A DNA stretch of 64,000 bases from Dehalococcoidia bacterium. Its GTDB lineage: Bacteria > Chloroflexota > Dehalococcoidia > GIF9 > AB-539-J10. The stretch covers positions 54,413 to 118,412 of the forward strand of contig PWUU01000110.1 in assembly GCA_003562475.1 (NCBI GenBank), read 5' to 3'. Below, piece after piece: positions 25,310-34,213 of the stretch. A model generated the notes under the pieces. That model had not been told where the DNA came from and ran no database searches. It saw only the letters and a program-made list of their open reading frames with translations. Each line of letters begins with the position of its first letter. The first letter of the stretch is position 1. Position numbers and translations under genes: made by a program.

Positions 25310-25895
25310 CGGGGAGCGCCATAGTGATTATCGTGTGCATCGAGCATATAAGAACGACATGGGGGATCGTCTGCGGGATTCGCAGGGTCGGTCATCGGGC
25401 GAATCGACGGGCGGGCCGCCCCTCCCCCCGCCACCCGTCCTGCGGGTCGATGTGGGAATCGACCCCTACAACGGACCGCCCCGCCCCTCCCCTGGCCACC
25501 CGTCCTGCGGGCGGGCCGGATGTATCCGGCCCCTGCATATACCCCTGGCCACCGTCGGGCCGGTGTGGGAACCGGCACCCTACATTACCCCGTGCCACAC
25601 CACTTTGGGTCGATGTGGGAAACGACCCCTACAACGGACCACCTGTGGGTCGATGTGGGAATCGACCCCTACGGCGGACCACCCGGCCCCTTACCGGCCA
25701 CCCGTCCTGCGGGCGGGCCGGATGTATCCGGCCCCTGCGTATGCCCCCGGCCTCCGTCGGGCCGGTGTGGGAACCGGCACCCTACATTAGCCCGTGCCAC
25801 ACCACCTTGGGTCGATGTGGGAAACGACCCCTACAACGGACCACCCCGCCCCTCCCCCCGCCACCGCCGGGGTGGACGGGTTTCAAAGCCGCTCA
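25310..25895. repeat. composite repeat element, copy 3 (upstream of rpoD)
   Basis: Opens with GCGCCATAGTGATTATCGTG, then the CTGCGGGATTCGCAGGG core at 25371, palindromes GGGCCGGATGTATCCGGCCC at 25513-25532 and 25715-25734, and the 50-base unit seen downstream of rpoD (near 25564 and 25765). Several GGGTCGATGTGGGAATCGACCC stem-loops follow, and it ends with GGACGGGTTTCAAAGCCG. It has the same orientation as the copies beyond rpoD. It separates rpoD from the divergent MFS gene. Confidence 0.85.
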
Positions 25896-26026
25896 ACGTG
25901 AACAGAGGGAGCGATTGCCCATTGCCGCCGATGCTCCGCTGCGTTGTCCTTGCCGGGCGCTCGTGCGATAATCACGCTTTCCGCGGCATCATTCCGCCGT
26001 GAATCCGCCAGAGGGAACACTACGTG

Positions 26027-27166
26027 ATGGCAAGCGAGAGAAACCGGCGCATCATGTTTGGCCAGGCGTTCGTGATCGCCTTCCTCATGCATCTCCTGCT
26101 GTTCAGCATCGCGCCGATGGTGACTCCGGTGATGCGCGAGATGAGCCTCAATCATACCCAGTTCGGGCTCGTGTTCTCCATGTCCATGGTCAGCCTCATC
26201 ATCTTCCGATTGCCGTGGGGACTGCTCGCGGACAGGAAGGGATACGTCGCGGTGGTGCGTGTCTCGCTGCTGCTGGCGACGACCGCCGCCCTGTTGAGGG
26301 CACTGGCCCAGGACTACACCGGTCTGCTGCTGAGCCAGTTTCTGCTGGGCTTCGGCCTGGCCGCCACCCTCCCCGGCCTCTCCCTCATGGTGAAGGAATG
26401 GGCGCTGGGGCGTCCCGGCCTGGGCACAGGGACGTACGTCGCGGGTTTCGCCGTGGGTAATGCCACGGCACTTGGTATCACCCCACTGCTGCTCAGGGCT
26501 GTCGAGTGGCGACAGATCTTTCTCATCTACGCGTGTTTCAGCGGCCTCGTGACGTTGACCTGGTGGTTGCTGGGCAGGAGCGAAGGAAGGGTCGACTTCG
26601 GTGTGCGTCTCGAGGATGTCCGCATGGTCCTGCGCGACCGGCATGTCTGGCTGTTACTCCTCTTCCTGGCAGCCTCGATGGGCTGCTACGACACACTCGC
26701 AAACTGGATGCCGCGGGTGCTCGAGATGAAGTACATGAATACCTCGCTATCCTTCCTGCTCCCCGTGGGTTTCTTCCTGGCCGGTCCAGCCGTGGGGATC
26801 ATCGCCGACCGGTTTCCCAGCAGGCGGGCGCTGGTGGCCCTTCTCGGGGCAATCGCCGTGATTTCCGTCGCCTCCATCACGTTTGCGCCGCTGCCGCTCC
26901 TGTTGCCCTCCCTCATCCTGGCCGGATTCGCTACCACCGGGTGCCTCGTGATCAGCCTGACCGTGCCCGTGGAACACGAACGATTGTCGCCCTATGCCGG
27001 CACGGTGGTTGGACTCATCTCCTCGCTGGGAAACGTCGGCCCGCTCGCGATGCCGGTGTTGTTCGGGTTCCTGATCGACTTCACGGGCATGTACTACGCC
27101 TCGATGGCCAGCGTGGCCATAGTGGCGGCGATTGCCTTCATCGGAGGATCCAGGGCTATGCCATAG
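26027..27166 (+). CDS. MFS transporter
   Basis: 379 aa, about twelve hydrophobic segments. Motif A between segments 2 and 3 reads GLLADRKGY, and a related GIIADRFPSRRAL sits between 8 and 9, the two half-repeats of the major facilitator fold. The substrate cannot be told; the overall look is of the nitrate/hexuronate/oxalate-like carriers of COG2223/2271. The start is ATG at 26027 next to a GTG. It is monocistronic, with a repeat cluster directly upstream. Confidence 0.88.
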   Translation: MASERNRRIMFGQAFVIAFLMHLLLFSIAPMVTPVMREMSLNHTQFGLVFSMSMVSLIIFRLPWGLLADRKGYVAVVRVSLLLATTAALLRALAQDYTGLLLSQFLLGFGLAATLPGLSLMVKEWALGRPGLGTGTYVAGFAVGNATALGITPLLLRAVEWRQIFLIYACFSGLVTLTWWLLGRSEGRVDFGVRLEDVRMVLRDRHVWLLLLFLAASMGCYDTLANWMPRVLEMKYMNTSLSFLLPVGFFLAGPAVGIIADRFPSRRALVALLGAIAVISVASITFAPLPLLLPSLILAGFATTGCLVISLTVPVEHERLSPYAGTVVGLISSLGNVGPLAMPVLFGFLIDFTGMYYASMASVAIVAAIAFIGGSRAMP

Positions 27167-27329
27167 CGTACGCTTCCCCAAAGGGAGAGAAGTCCACGGG
27201 CCGGCCGGTCCGCTCCCGCTCGATGCCGCCGGCCAGCTATACTTGTCCTCGATACTATGAGCAGCAGGGACCGGCTTCGGGCATGTGTGGTGGTGCGTGT
27301 GGAAATGGGCCGGTCCCCGGGGAGTTGTG

Positions 27330-28055
27330 ATGAGCAAAATACGGAGAGAGATAATTACCATTGATGAGAAGAAGTGCGACGGATGCGGCGCGTGTGTGCC
27401 GGCGTGCGCGGAAGGGGCGCTCCAGATTATCGACGGCAAGGCGCGACTGATCAGCGAGGTGTACTGCGACGGTCTTGGCGCCTGCCTTGGGGAGTGTCCA
27501 CGGGGAGCAATTCGCATCGAGGAGCGCGAGGCCGAGCAGTTTGACGAGGAGGCCGCGCAGCGTCACGTGGAGGAATCGGCCCGCACGAAGCGACCGGCTC
27601 CCGCGGCGGCTGCCCCGGGCTGTCCGTCCATGGCGGCCGGCCTGGAGAAGTCGTCGATGGGCTGTCCCGGGGTGTCGGTGAGCGGCGGGCCCGTGCTCTC
27701 CAACTGGCCGATTCAACTCGGGCTGGTGCCTCCTGCCGCACCGTTTCTGCAGGATGCGGACCTGCTACTGGCAGCCGACTGCACGGCCTATGCGCACGGC
27801 GGGCTGCAGGACCTGGCGAAAGGGAGGGTGCTGATCATCGCATGTCCGAAGCTTGACGATATCGAGTCGCACCTGGCGAAGCTGTCGGCCATCCTGGACC
27901 AATCGGCGGTGCGGCGCATCACCGTGGTCCGCATGGAGGTGCCGTGCTGCTCTGCGCTTGTGGGGGTGGTGACCGAGGCGGTGAGGCGAAGCGGCAAGGA
28001 TATCCCCGTCGATGTGGCGATAATCGGGGTGAAAGGGGAGATCCTGGAACCGTGA
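27330..28055 (+). CDS. 4Fe-4S binding protein (ferredoxin-type, ATP-binding-like family)
   Basis: 241 aa. The first cluster motif CDGCGACVPAC is complete (C-x2-C-x2-C-x3-C). The second, CDGLGACLGEC, has Leu where the middle Cys should be. An Ala/Pro-rich linker with two CPS/CPG pairs (near 98-115) leads to an alpha/beta domain with TAYAHGG, IIACPKLDD and VPCCSALVG. This is the usual layout of small ferredoxin-domain proteins that follow redox operons in anaerobes. A role in electron transfer is likely. ATG at 27330 with GGGGAG upstream. Confidence 0.82.
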   Translation: MSKIRREIITIDEKKCDGCGACVPACAEGALQIIDGKARLISEVYCDGLGACLGECPRGAIRIEEREAEQFDEEAAQRHVEESARTKRPAPAAAAPGCPSMAAGLEKSSMGCPGVSVSGGPVLSNWPIQLGLVPPAAPFLQDADLLLAADCTAYAHGGLQDLAKGRVLIIACPKLDDIESHLAKLSAILDQSAVRRITVVRMEVPCCSALVGVVTEAVRRSGKDIPVDVAIIGVKGEILEP

Positions 28056-28087
28056 CGGAGGCGAGCTAACGTGCAATCGGGGAGCGC

Positions 28088-29176
28088 ATGGGGGAGGCCG
28101 GGCAGGTGAGTGATGCGCTGACCTGGCTGGGGATAGCCGCCTGTCTATCGCAGTCGGCGACGCTCTCCGGACTAAACCTGGCGGTATTTACAGTCAGCCG
28201 CCTGCGGCTTGAGACTGCGGCCGAGGCCGGAGATGCGGATGCCAGGCGCGTGCTCAGGCTGCGCAAGGACGCCAACTTCACGCTGGCCACCATACTGTGG
28301 GCGAACGTTGCCGTCAACGTGCTGCTCGCGCTGCTTGCCGAATCCGTCATGGCCGGGGTCATCGCGTTCCTGTTCTCTACGGTGGTCATCACGCTGGTGG
28401 GGGAAATCATGCCGCAGGCCTACTTCTCACGCCACGCATTGCGCGTGGCCTCGCGCTTATCTCCCCTGCTGCGCGCGTACCAGGTGCTTCTCTGGCCCGT
28501 GGCCAGGCCGGTGGGCAAGCTGCTGGACAAGTGGGTTGGACCCGAGGGAATCAACTGGTTGCGTGAGAAAGAGATCCGGGATGTCCTGCGTCACCATGCG
28601 CGGAATGCCGGGACAGAGGTGAGCGGAGTGGAGGCCACGGGCGCCATCAACTTCCTCGTGCTTGATGACGTGCCAGTGGGCGCCGAGGGAGAGCCGCTCG
28701 ATCCGCAAAGCATCGTCACGCTGCCGTTCTCCGGTGGTGCGCCGCAGTTTCCCGACTTCGAGCGGTCCGCGGATGACGAGTTTCTGCGGCAACTGGAGTC
28801 ATCGGGAAAGAAGTGGGTTGTCATTGTGGATGAGGGAGGTGCGCCGCGATATGTGATGGATGCACACGAGTTCCTGCGCGATGCGCTCTTCGGGGGTGAC
28901 GCGTTCGATCCCGGGAGGCATTGCCACCGGCCGCTTGTGATTGAGGATCGTGCGCGGCCACTGGGCCGCGTGCTGGGACGCTTGACGGTGCGCCCCGAGC
29001 GAAAAGGCGACGACGTCATCGACGAGGACCTGATACTGCTCTGGACTCCCAAGGAGAAGCGCATCATCACCGGGGCGGACATTCTCGGCCGCCTGCTGCG
29101 TGGCATCGTCCGGGTGAGCGACAGTGCAGGCGAGCAGAAGAAAGAACGGGCGGAGAGCGGCGAAGCGCGAAAGTAA
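28088..29176 (+). CDS. CNNM/DUF21 transmembrane domain protein
   Basis: 362 aa. Three to four membrane segments up to residue 140 with the DUF21 features NVAVNVLLALLAE and ITLVGEIMPQAYFSRHAL, followed by a cytosolic region that takes the place of CBS domains. It contains EKEIRDVLRHHA and DDVPVGAEGEPLDPQSIVTLP. CNNM/CorC proteins are Mg2+ or Na+/Mg2+ transporters or their regulators. The CBS part looks divergent. The gene lies 32 bases after the ferredoxin-like gene and may share its transcript. Confidence 0.8.
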   Translation: MGEAGQVSDALTWLGIAACLSQSATLSGLNLAVFTVSRLRLETAAEAGDADARRVLRLRKDANFTLATILWANVAVNVLLALLAESVMAGVIAFLFSTVVITLVGEIMPQAYFSRHALRVASRLSPLLRAYQVLLWPVARPVGKLLDKWVGPEGINWLREKEIRDVLRHHARNAGTEVSGVEATGAINFLVLDDVPVGAEGEPLDPQSIVTLPFSGGAPQFPDFERSADDEFLRQLESSGKKWVVIVDEGGAPRYVMDAHEFLRDALFGGDAFDPGRHCHRPLVIEDRARPLGRVLGRLTVRPERKGDDVIDEDLILLWTPKEKRIITGADILGRLLRGIVRVSDSAGEQKKERAESGEARK

Positions 29177-29192
29177 CGCCGACCGATCGGAC

Positions 29193-29681
29193 ATGGGAGA
29201 AGACCAACAGCATATGAACCGCGACACATCGCAGCCTCACGTACTCTTCATCTGCCGTGGAAACCTCTGCCGCTCGCCCATGGCGATGGCGTTGCTGCGG
29301 CACCGTGTCGGGAGAGCTACCGACGGCCTGTCGGTCACCACTTCATCCGCGGGCTACTACGAGTGGGAACCGTTCGCACGTGAAGCTCATCCGTATGCGA
29401 GGCGGGCGGTGGTCGAGTTGTGCGGTTCAGACCTTCTGGCAGATCATATTGCCAGGAGCTGGAACAGCCGGATAGTGGCGGAGGCGGACCTGGTGGTTGT
29501 GGCTGAGGGGTGGATGTCTTCGGATTTCCCCCGCGACCGTGTGGTAACGATGCGAGAACTGGCGGGCGAGCACGGCGACGTAGAAGATCCTTATGGCGGC
29601 GACTACGATATGTACATTGCCTGTGCGCGGGAAATCGATCGGCTCATCGCGGCAGGAGCGGCATGGTTGCGGGAGCTGTGA
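29193..29681 (+). CDS. low-molecular-weight protein tyrosine phosphatase
   Basis: 162 aa. The active-site loop is CRGNLCRSP near the N-terminus (family pattern C-x-G-N-x-C-R-S-P, with C as nucleophile and R binding phosphate), and DPYGGD near residue 140 supplies the general acid. Members dephosphorylate phosphotyrosine in proteins, often regulating polysaccharide export kinases. The ATG at 29193 is chosen; ATG at 29214 is possible. It follows the CNNM gene closely and precedes a convergent glycosyltransferase. Confidence 0.85.
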   Translation: MGEDQQHMNRDTSQPHVLFICRGNLCRSPMAMALLRHRVGRATDGLSVTTSSAGYYEWEPFAREAHPYARRAVVELCGSDLLADHIARSWNSRIVAEADLVVVAEGWMSSDFPRDRVVTMRELAGEHGDVEDPYGGDYDMYIACAREIDRLIAAGAAWLREL

Positions 29682-29730
29682 GCCGGCGGACCGGTACGCG
29701 CGATTGCCGGGAGAGATTCCCGCGGATTAA

Positions 29731-30882
29731 TCACCTGACGGCGCTATGCCCGCCGTACCTGCGTTGTTTCCACCGGACCTCCTGTCCTGTGAGCCGAAGC
29801 ACCGTGCCGTAGAGCATGGCCAGCAGGAAGAAGGCGATGCCGATTGGTGTGAGGAGAGAGGATACCGCAGGTTCACGAAGGGCACGGTCGCACGCCAGAC
29901 GGCCGCTCAGTATGATGAGCGCCTGGAGCAGCGTGATCAGGAGCAGGCGCGCGCCCTGTTCCAGCGCCAGGAATGCAACCATGGCGAGTGAGATGAAGGG
30001 ACTCGAGAAGACAACCAGGAGGCAGATTCCCGCTACAGGTGTGGCTTTTGGCCATACCGCCGAGAAGGAGTAACCCCACTTCACGAACCCCTCCCATAGC
30101 GACGAGCGGTCGCGGTACATCCGGCAGCAGACCACCGACGAGAGGTTGAGCGTGAGCTGGAGTCCACCCCTCTTTCTAACCTCAAAGCCCAGGAACATGT
30201 CCTCCAGGATTCGTGCCTTCACCGACTCGTGACCGCCGATGCGGTCGTACTCGGGGCGAGGGAACAGAATAAACTGCCCGTTCATGAACGAGCGGGGGAG
30301 GCTTCTTCCGAGCCTGGTCAACGACAGGGGCAGAACTGAGATCAGCAGGAAGTAGACGATGGGTATGGCTGCCTTCTCCCGGAGTGTCCGGACAATCTGG
30401 CGGGGAAAACCAGAGACGATGCTTGCCCCGGAGTGCTGTGCGAGAGGCAGCACTGTGCTGAGCATGTGTGGCGCATGGGCCGTATCTGCATCGGTGAACA
30501 GCAGGTAGTCGCCTCGTGCGCTCTGCGAGAGCTGGTGGCACGCGTGTGGCTTGCCCGCCCACCCTTCCCGCAAAGGTGCTCCCCGCAGCAGACGCACCCG
30601 CGGATCCTCGGTGGCAATGGCGGTGACTATCTCGCCGGTGCGGTCGCTCGACTCGTCATCCAGTACCAGTATCTCGTAGTGAGCGTAATCCTGGGCGCGC
30701 AGCGTATTGATGCAGCGGGCGATGTTCGCTTCCTCGTTTCGAGCCGGAACGAGGATAGAGACAAAGGGGCTGCCGTGCAGCGGCGGCATGTGCTTGTGAG
30801 GAATGCGTATCGTGCGCAGATTGGCGGCGAGGTTGATGGCGGCGAGACCGATGATGGTGAGGAGAATCAGCTGGTAAATCAT
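29731..30882 (-). CDS. family 2 glycosyltransferase, membrane-bound
   Basis: 383 aa. An N-terminal membrane helix, then a GT-A domain: SILVPARNEEANI, ILVLDDESSDRTGEI, LLFTDADTAH (DxD metal site) and ILEDMFLGFEV, followed by three or four C-terminal membrane helices. This is the layout of CrtQ/HpnB-like transferases that modify carotenoid or lipid-linked sugars. The acceptor is unknown. It is co-directional with plsY 37 bases upstream, so lipid modification is plausible. Confidence 0.85.
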   Translation of the reverse strand: MIYQLILLTIIGLAAINLAANLRTIRIPHKHMPPLHGSPFVSILVPARNEEANIARCINTLRAQDYAHYEILVLDDESSDRTGEIVTAIATEDPRVRLLRGAPLREGWAGKPHACHQLSQSARGDYLLFTDADTAHAPHMLSTVLPLAQHSGASIVSGFPRQIVRTLREKAAIPIVYFLLISVLPLSLTRLGRSLPRSFMNGQFILFPRPEYDRIGGHESVKARILEDMFLGFEVRKRGGLQLTLNLSSVVCCRMYRDRSSLWEGFVKWGYSFSAVWPKATPVAGICLLVVFSSPFISLAMVAFLALEQGARLLLITLLQALIILSGRLACDRALREPAVSSLLTPIGIAFFLLAMLYGTVLRLTGQEVRWKQRRYGGHSAVR

Positions 30883-30919
30883 GACTACAGGGACAGATGG
30901 CTCCCTATACCCGCCTGTC

Positions 30920-31525
30920 TCACGGGTGCCGCCACCTGTCAGGACGGTTGATGATTGCCGGAGGATGACGGAGGGCGTGCAGGTGCTTGTAGGCGAGCAC
31001 GACCATCACGCCCACCATGAACCAGACCTGGGCAACGCTGCGGGCGATCACCAGAAGGTAGCCTATCGCGCCCGCTGTGGCGAACATCACCATCCATGCG
31101 GCCCGGTCCAGGACCAGGAATCCCACGCCCAGCAAGAGTACTGCCACCAGGAATATATCGCGGTCGGGTATCGCCAGCAGCACGCCGCCGGTTACCCCGA
31201 GAGATTTCCCTCCTTTGAACCTCAGTAGCGGGGAGAACGCGCTCCCAAGGATGGCGCACATGCCGATGCCAAGCACTACCCGCTCCGGCAGAGCATATCC
31301 ATAGTGAGCGATTGCCACGAAAGGAGCACCCTTTGCCATGTCCATTGCGACCGCCAACGCGCCGGTGAGCCGTCCTCCGGCCCGGAAGACGTTGGTCGCC
31401 CCGGGATTCCCCTCGCCGTATTCCCTGATGTCACGTTTGAGGAACCTCCGGCCGATCCAGAGCGAGAAGGGACATGCGCCGAAACAGAATGCCAGCACCG
31501 CAAGCAGCAATACCGTACTCAGCAT
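30920..31525 (-). CDS. plsY: acyl-phosphate glycerol-3-phosphate acyltransferase PlsY
   Basis: 201 aa, five to six membrane segments. Conserved loops: YGEGNPGATNVFRAGGR (motif 1), FKGGKSLGVTGG (motif 2) and a C-terminal KHLHALRHPPAI. PlsY moves the acyl group from acyl-phosphate to glycerol-3-phosphate, the first step of phospholipid synthesis. The ATG at 31525, with GGGAG upstream, gives the usual length; the open frame extends 26 codons further without support. Confidence 0.9.
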   Translation of the reverse strand: MLSTVLLLAVLAFCFGACPFSLWIGRRFLKRDIREYGEGNPGATNVFRAGGRLTGALAVAMDMAKGAPFVAIAHYGYALPERVVLGIGMCAILGSAFSPLLRFKGGKSLGVTGGVLLAIPDRDIFLVAVLLLGVGFLVLDRAAWMVMFATAGAIGYLLVIARSVAQVWFMVGVMVVLAYKHLHALRHPPAIINRPDRWRHP

Positions 31526-31702
31526 GTCACTCACTCCCGTGTGCTGCGGGGGATGCTGCCACCTCTTTGCACTTATAGTAGTGGACCGGGGCGTGGTGTT
31601 CAAGACCCGGCTGCCGTGCCCTGTTGTCTGCCGGTGGGGTGTACCTGTGCCGGATGGCTGTGAGGGTGAAAGTGTTCACATGCTATGCTACCGGCGAACG
31701 GC

Positions 31703-32959
31703 ATGAACATCTATGGCGTGGTCATTCTCGTGGCTCTACTGGCTGACTACGCCCTGCACACGGTCTCCGAAACCCTGAACCTGAGAGCGCTTGATCGACG
31801 CGTCCCGGCGTCGATCGCCTCGCTGTATGGCAGGGACGAGCTTGACCGTGCGAAGCACTATGTTCGGGCGGCGACTGCAGAGAGCCTGGCGGAGAGGTCG
31901 GTCGTACTTCTCGCCCTCCTGGTGTTCTGGTTCGCCGGTGGTTTCGACTGGCTCGATGGGCTGGTTCGCCAGTGGTTTGCCGGCGAGCTGGTTCGTGGGC
32001 TCGCGTACATCGGCCTTCTCGCTCTCGGGTACGTGGTGATAAGCCTGCCATTCGACATCTATCGCACGTTTGTGACCGAGAACCGGTTCGGATTCAACCT
32101 CACGACACCGCGGACGTTCATTCTGGACAGGATCAAGAGCCTGGGGATTGCGGTGGCGATTGGGGGACTGTTGCTCGCAGGTGTGCTGTTACTGTTCCTG
32201 CATGCAGGCAGCATTGCCTGGCTCCTGTGCTGGATCACCGTGGTGGCGTTCTCGCTCGTGACGCAGTGGCTCGGGCCGGTGCTCATACTACCGCTGTTCA
32301 ACCGTTTCGACCCGATGCCGGATGGCGAGTTGCGTGAGACGATTCTCCGGTACGCACGCTCGGTCCGCTTTCCATTGCAGAACGTGTACGTCATGGACGG
32401 ATCACGACGCTCTTCGAAGGCAAACGCATATTTCACCGGCCTCGGGCGTCAGCGCCGCATCGCGCTGTTCGACACGCTGCTGCAGCATCACACCAGAGAT
32501 GAGATAGTCGCCATCCTTGCCCATGAGGTAGGACACTACCGTATGCGGCACGTGACCAGGAGACTGGTGCTGGGAGCCGTACATACAGGAATCGCGTTCT
32601 TCCTGCTGGACTTTTTCCTGGGACGCCCCGGCCTGTACGAGGCGTTCTACCTCAGCCAGACGGCGCTCTACACGGGGTTCGTCTGTTTCGGGCTGTTGTA
32701 CACGCCGGTGGAGACGGTGCTGTCGATACTGGCAAACGTGATATCGCGCCGGCATGAGTACGAAGCCGACCGGTTCGCAGTCGACACCGCGCCATCGCCT
32801 GAAGGTCTCGCGGAAGCTTTGAAGAAGCTGTACGTAACCAACCTGGCGCATCCCAATCCGCACGGGTTCCATGTGTTCGTGAACTACTCGCATCCTCCTG
32901 TTGCGCGGCGAATCCAGACCATCGACGAGCAACTGGCGCGCCGCGGGGTTGCCGCATAG
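31703..32959 (+). CDS. M48 family metallopeptidase, Ste24-like (CAAX prenyl protease 1 type)
   Basis: 418 aa. Several membrane helices precede the zinc motif HEVGH in EIVAILAHEVGHYRMRH, and the third ligand lies in RRHEYEADRFAV. The conserved Ste24 features ENRFGFNLTT, LPLFNRF and SKANAYFTGLG are all present. Bacterial Ste24 homologues sit in the inner membrane and take part in membrane protein quality control. It is unlike the broken M48 gene at 4040-4826. ATG at 31703 is preferred over 31685; neither has a good ribosome site. Confidence 0.92.
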   Translation: MNIYGVVILVALLADYALHTVSETLNLRALDRRVPASIASLYGRDELDRAKHYVRAATAESLAERSVVLLALLVFWFAGGFDWLDGLVRQWFAGELVRGLAYIGLLALGYVVISLPFDIYRTFVTENRFGFNLTTPRTFILDRIKSLGIAVAIGGLLLAGVLLLFLHAGSIAWLLCWITVVAFSLVTQWLGPVLILPLFNRFDPMPDGELRETILRYARSVRFPLQNVYVMDGSRRSSKANAYFTGLGRQRRIALFDTLLQHHTRDEIVAILAHEVGHYRMRHVTRRLVLGAVHTGIAFFLLDFFLGRPGLYEAFYLSQTALYTGFVCFGLLYTPVETVLSILANVISRRHEYEADRFAVDTAPSPEGLAEALKKLYVTNLAHPNPHGFHVFVNYSHPPVARRIQTIDEQLARRGVAA

Positions 32960-33076
32960 AACCCGTATCGGTTGGCTCTATCCTCTGCTGCCGTCCCCGT
33001 AGCGAGGCGTTCGGAGTGATGTGCCGATTGGAACAGGACATGGTAGGCTAGAGCAGGATGCACCTGGGTGGCAGAC

Positions 33077-33478
33077 ATGAAGGGCCGGTCTTTTCTGGTT
33101 TATGCGATTTCGGTATCCCTGGTGGAGCAGGCCATACTGCTGGTCGTCCTGCTTCTCATTCTGCCTGCGGCGGGTATCGTGGTGCCCGTATGGGGTGTGA
33201 TCCTGGCGGTAGTCATACTTGCCACGGTATCGGTGGTTCTCACCCGGTTGAACCTGCGGACGCTGGCGCTGAAAGGCTCGCATTCTCCCGATGTCGGTGT
33301 ACATGGACGCGTGGTGAAAGCGCTCGATCCGAGAGGTTACGTTCGCATCGGGAACGAGCTCTGGGCGGCGAAAAGCGAAGGAGAGCCGCTGACTGAAGGA
33401 CAGGAGGTGAAGGTGCTGCGCATGGAGAGTCTCCTCCTGATCGTCGAGGAGGCGGGGGGCCCTGAGGAGCAAGGGTGA
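33077..33478 (+). CDS. NfeD-like membrane protein
   Basis: 133 aa. Two membrane helices (about 8-32 and 36-55) are followed by a soluble OB-fold-like domain with GVHGRVVKALDPRGYVRIGNELW, EGEPLTEGQEVKVL and a closing L-LIVEE, the pattern of the NfeD C-terminal domain. NfeD proteins work with SPFH/stomatin proteins in membrane organisation, but no stomatin gene is adjacent. A GTG three codons upstream (33068) is an alternative start. Confidence 0.78.
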   Translation: MKGRSFLVYAISVSLVEQAILLVVLLLILPAAGIVVPVWGVILAVVILATVSVVLTRLNLRTLALKGSHSPDVGVHGRVVKALDPRGYVRIGNELWAAKSEGEPLTEGQEVKVLRMESLLLIVEEAGGPEEQG

Positions 33479-33512
33479 GGATTCCGGCTGCCTGATACCG
33501 GGGCAGGTTCAC

Positions 33513-34142
33513 ATGATCAGTCTGGCGCACGGCTTCCTGATTGTCTATGGAGTCTACTGGAGCTGCCTGCTGGTGGGCGTTATGGTGGTGAGGTCCTGCA
33601 CCCGCATTGGCCGCAGGCTTGAGGTGTACACGTGGAACTCCAGGATACGTGCGTGGCACGCGCTACCCCAGTTTCGCCATCTCTTCGGCGCGATGCAGGA
33701 GAAGAGATACCTCACTGCCTCGCTGCTGGTCATGGCGTTCAATCTGCCGATGGTGGTGATGCAGTACGTGGTGGGACTTGTCCTCCTCTCGCCACTACTG
33801 GCTGCGGGAACGGGAGGACTCGCAGGGCTGATTGTGGGGCAGGGGAAAGGGCGTGGCTTCTTTCTGTACGCGGCTGCGACGGCGGTCTTCGAATTCGGTG
33901 CGTTCGCCGCCGCAGGTGCGCTGGGGATGATGGTCGGTGTGTCATGGCTCCTGCAGGGGATCAGCTTCGTGGAGTCCGTCGCCATCGTCACTACCCGAAC
34001 CGGGCCGTACGTGTTGCTGCCGGTCGCCTGCCTGATCGCAAATGGGCTGGTGGAGGCGGCTGGACCGTGTTTCCGGGACATTGACGGCGTGCCCGGGATC
34101 GAGGCCTATCGTAATCGGACCATGAAGCAGGTGAAGGAGTAG
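33513..34142 (+). CDS. membrane protein, SpoIIM (DUF95)-like
   Basis: 209 aa with four or five hydrophobic segments. The stretch FLYAAATAVFEFGAFAAAGALGMMVG near 108-133 (quoted by its residues FEFGAFAAAGALG) resembles the conserved P-H-x-x-x-E-x-x-A-x-x-x-A-G-A segment of stage II sporulation protein M-like proteins, though the PH pair is replaced. No sporulation genes are seen. Molecular function is unknown. A second, clearer member is encoded at 35137-35778. Confidence 0.55.
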   Translation: MISLAHGFLIVYGVYWSCLLVGVMVVRSCTRIGRRLEVYTWNSRIRAWHALPQFRHLFGAMQEKRYLTASLLVMAFNLPMVVMQYVVGLVLLSPLLAAGTGGLAGLIVGQGKGRGFFLYAAATAVFEFGAFAAAGALGMMVGVSWLLQGISFVESVAIVTTRTGPYVLLPVACLIANGLVEAAGPCFRDIDGVPGIEAYRNRTMKQVKE

Positions 34143-34213
34143 TGAGTTGACGGCAGAAGCTCTGGTCAATAGACTGGGGCGAACGTGAGGCATCTGTCAG
34201 CAGGAGGTCAGAC

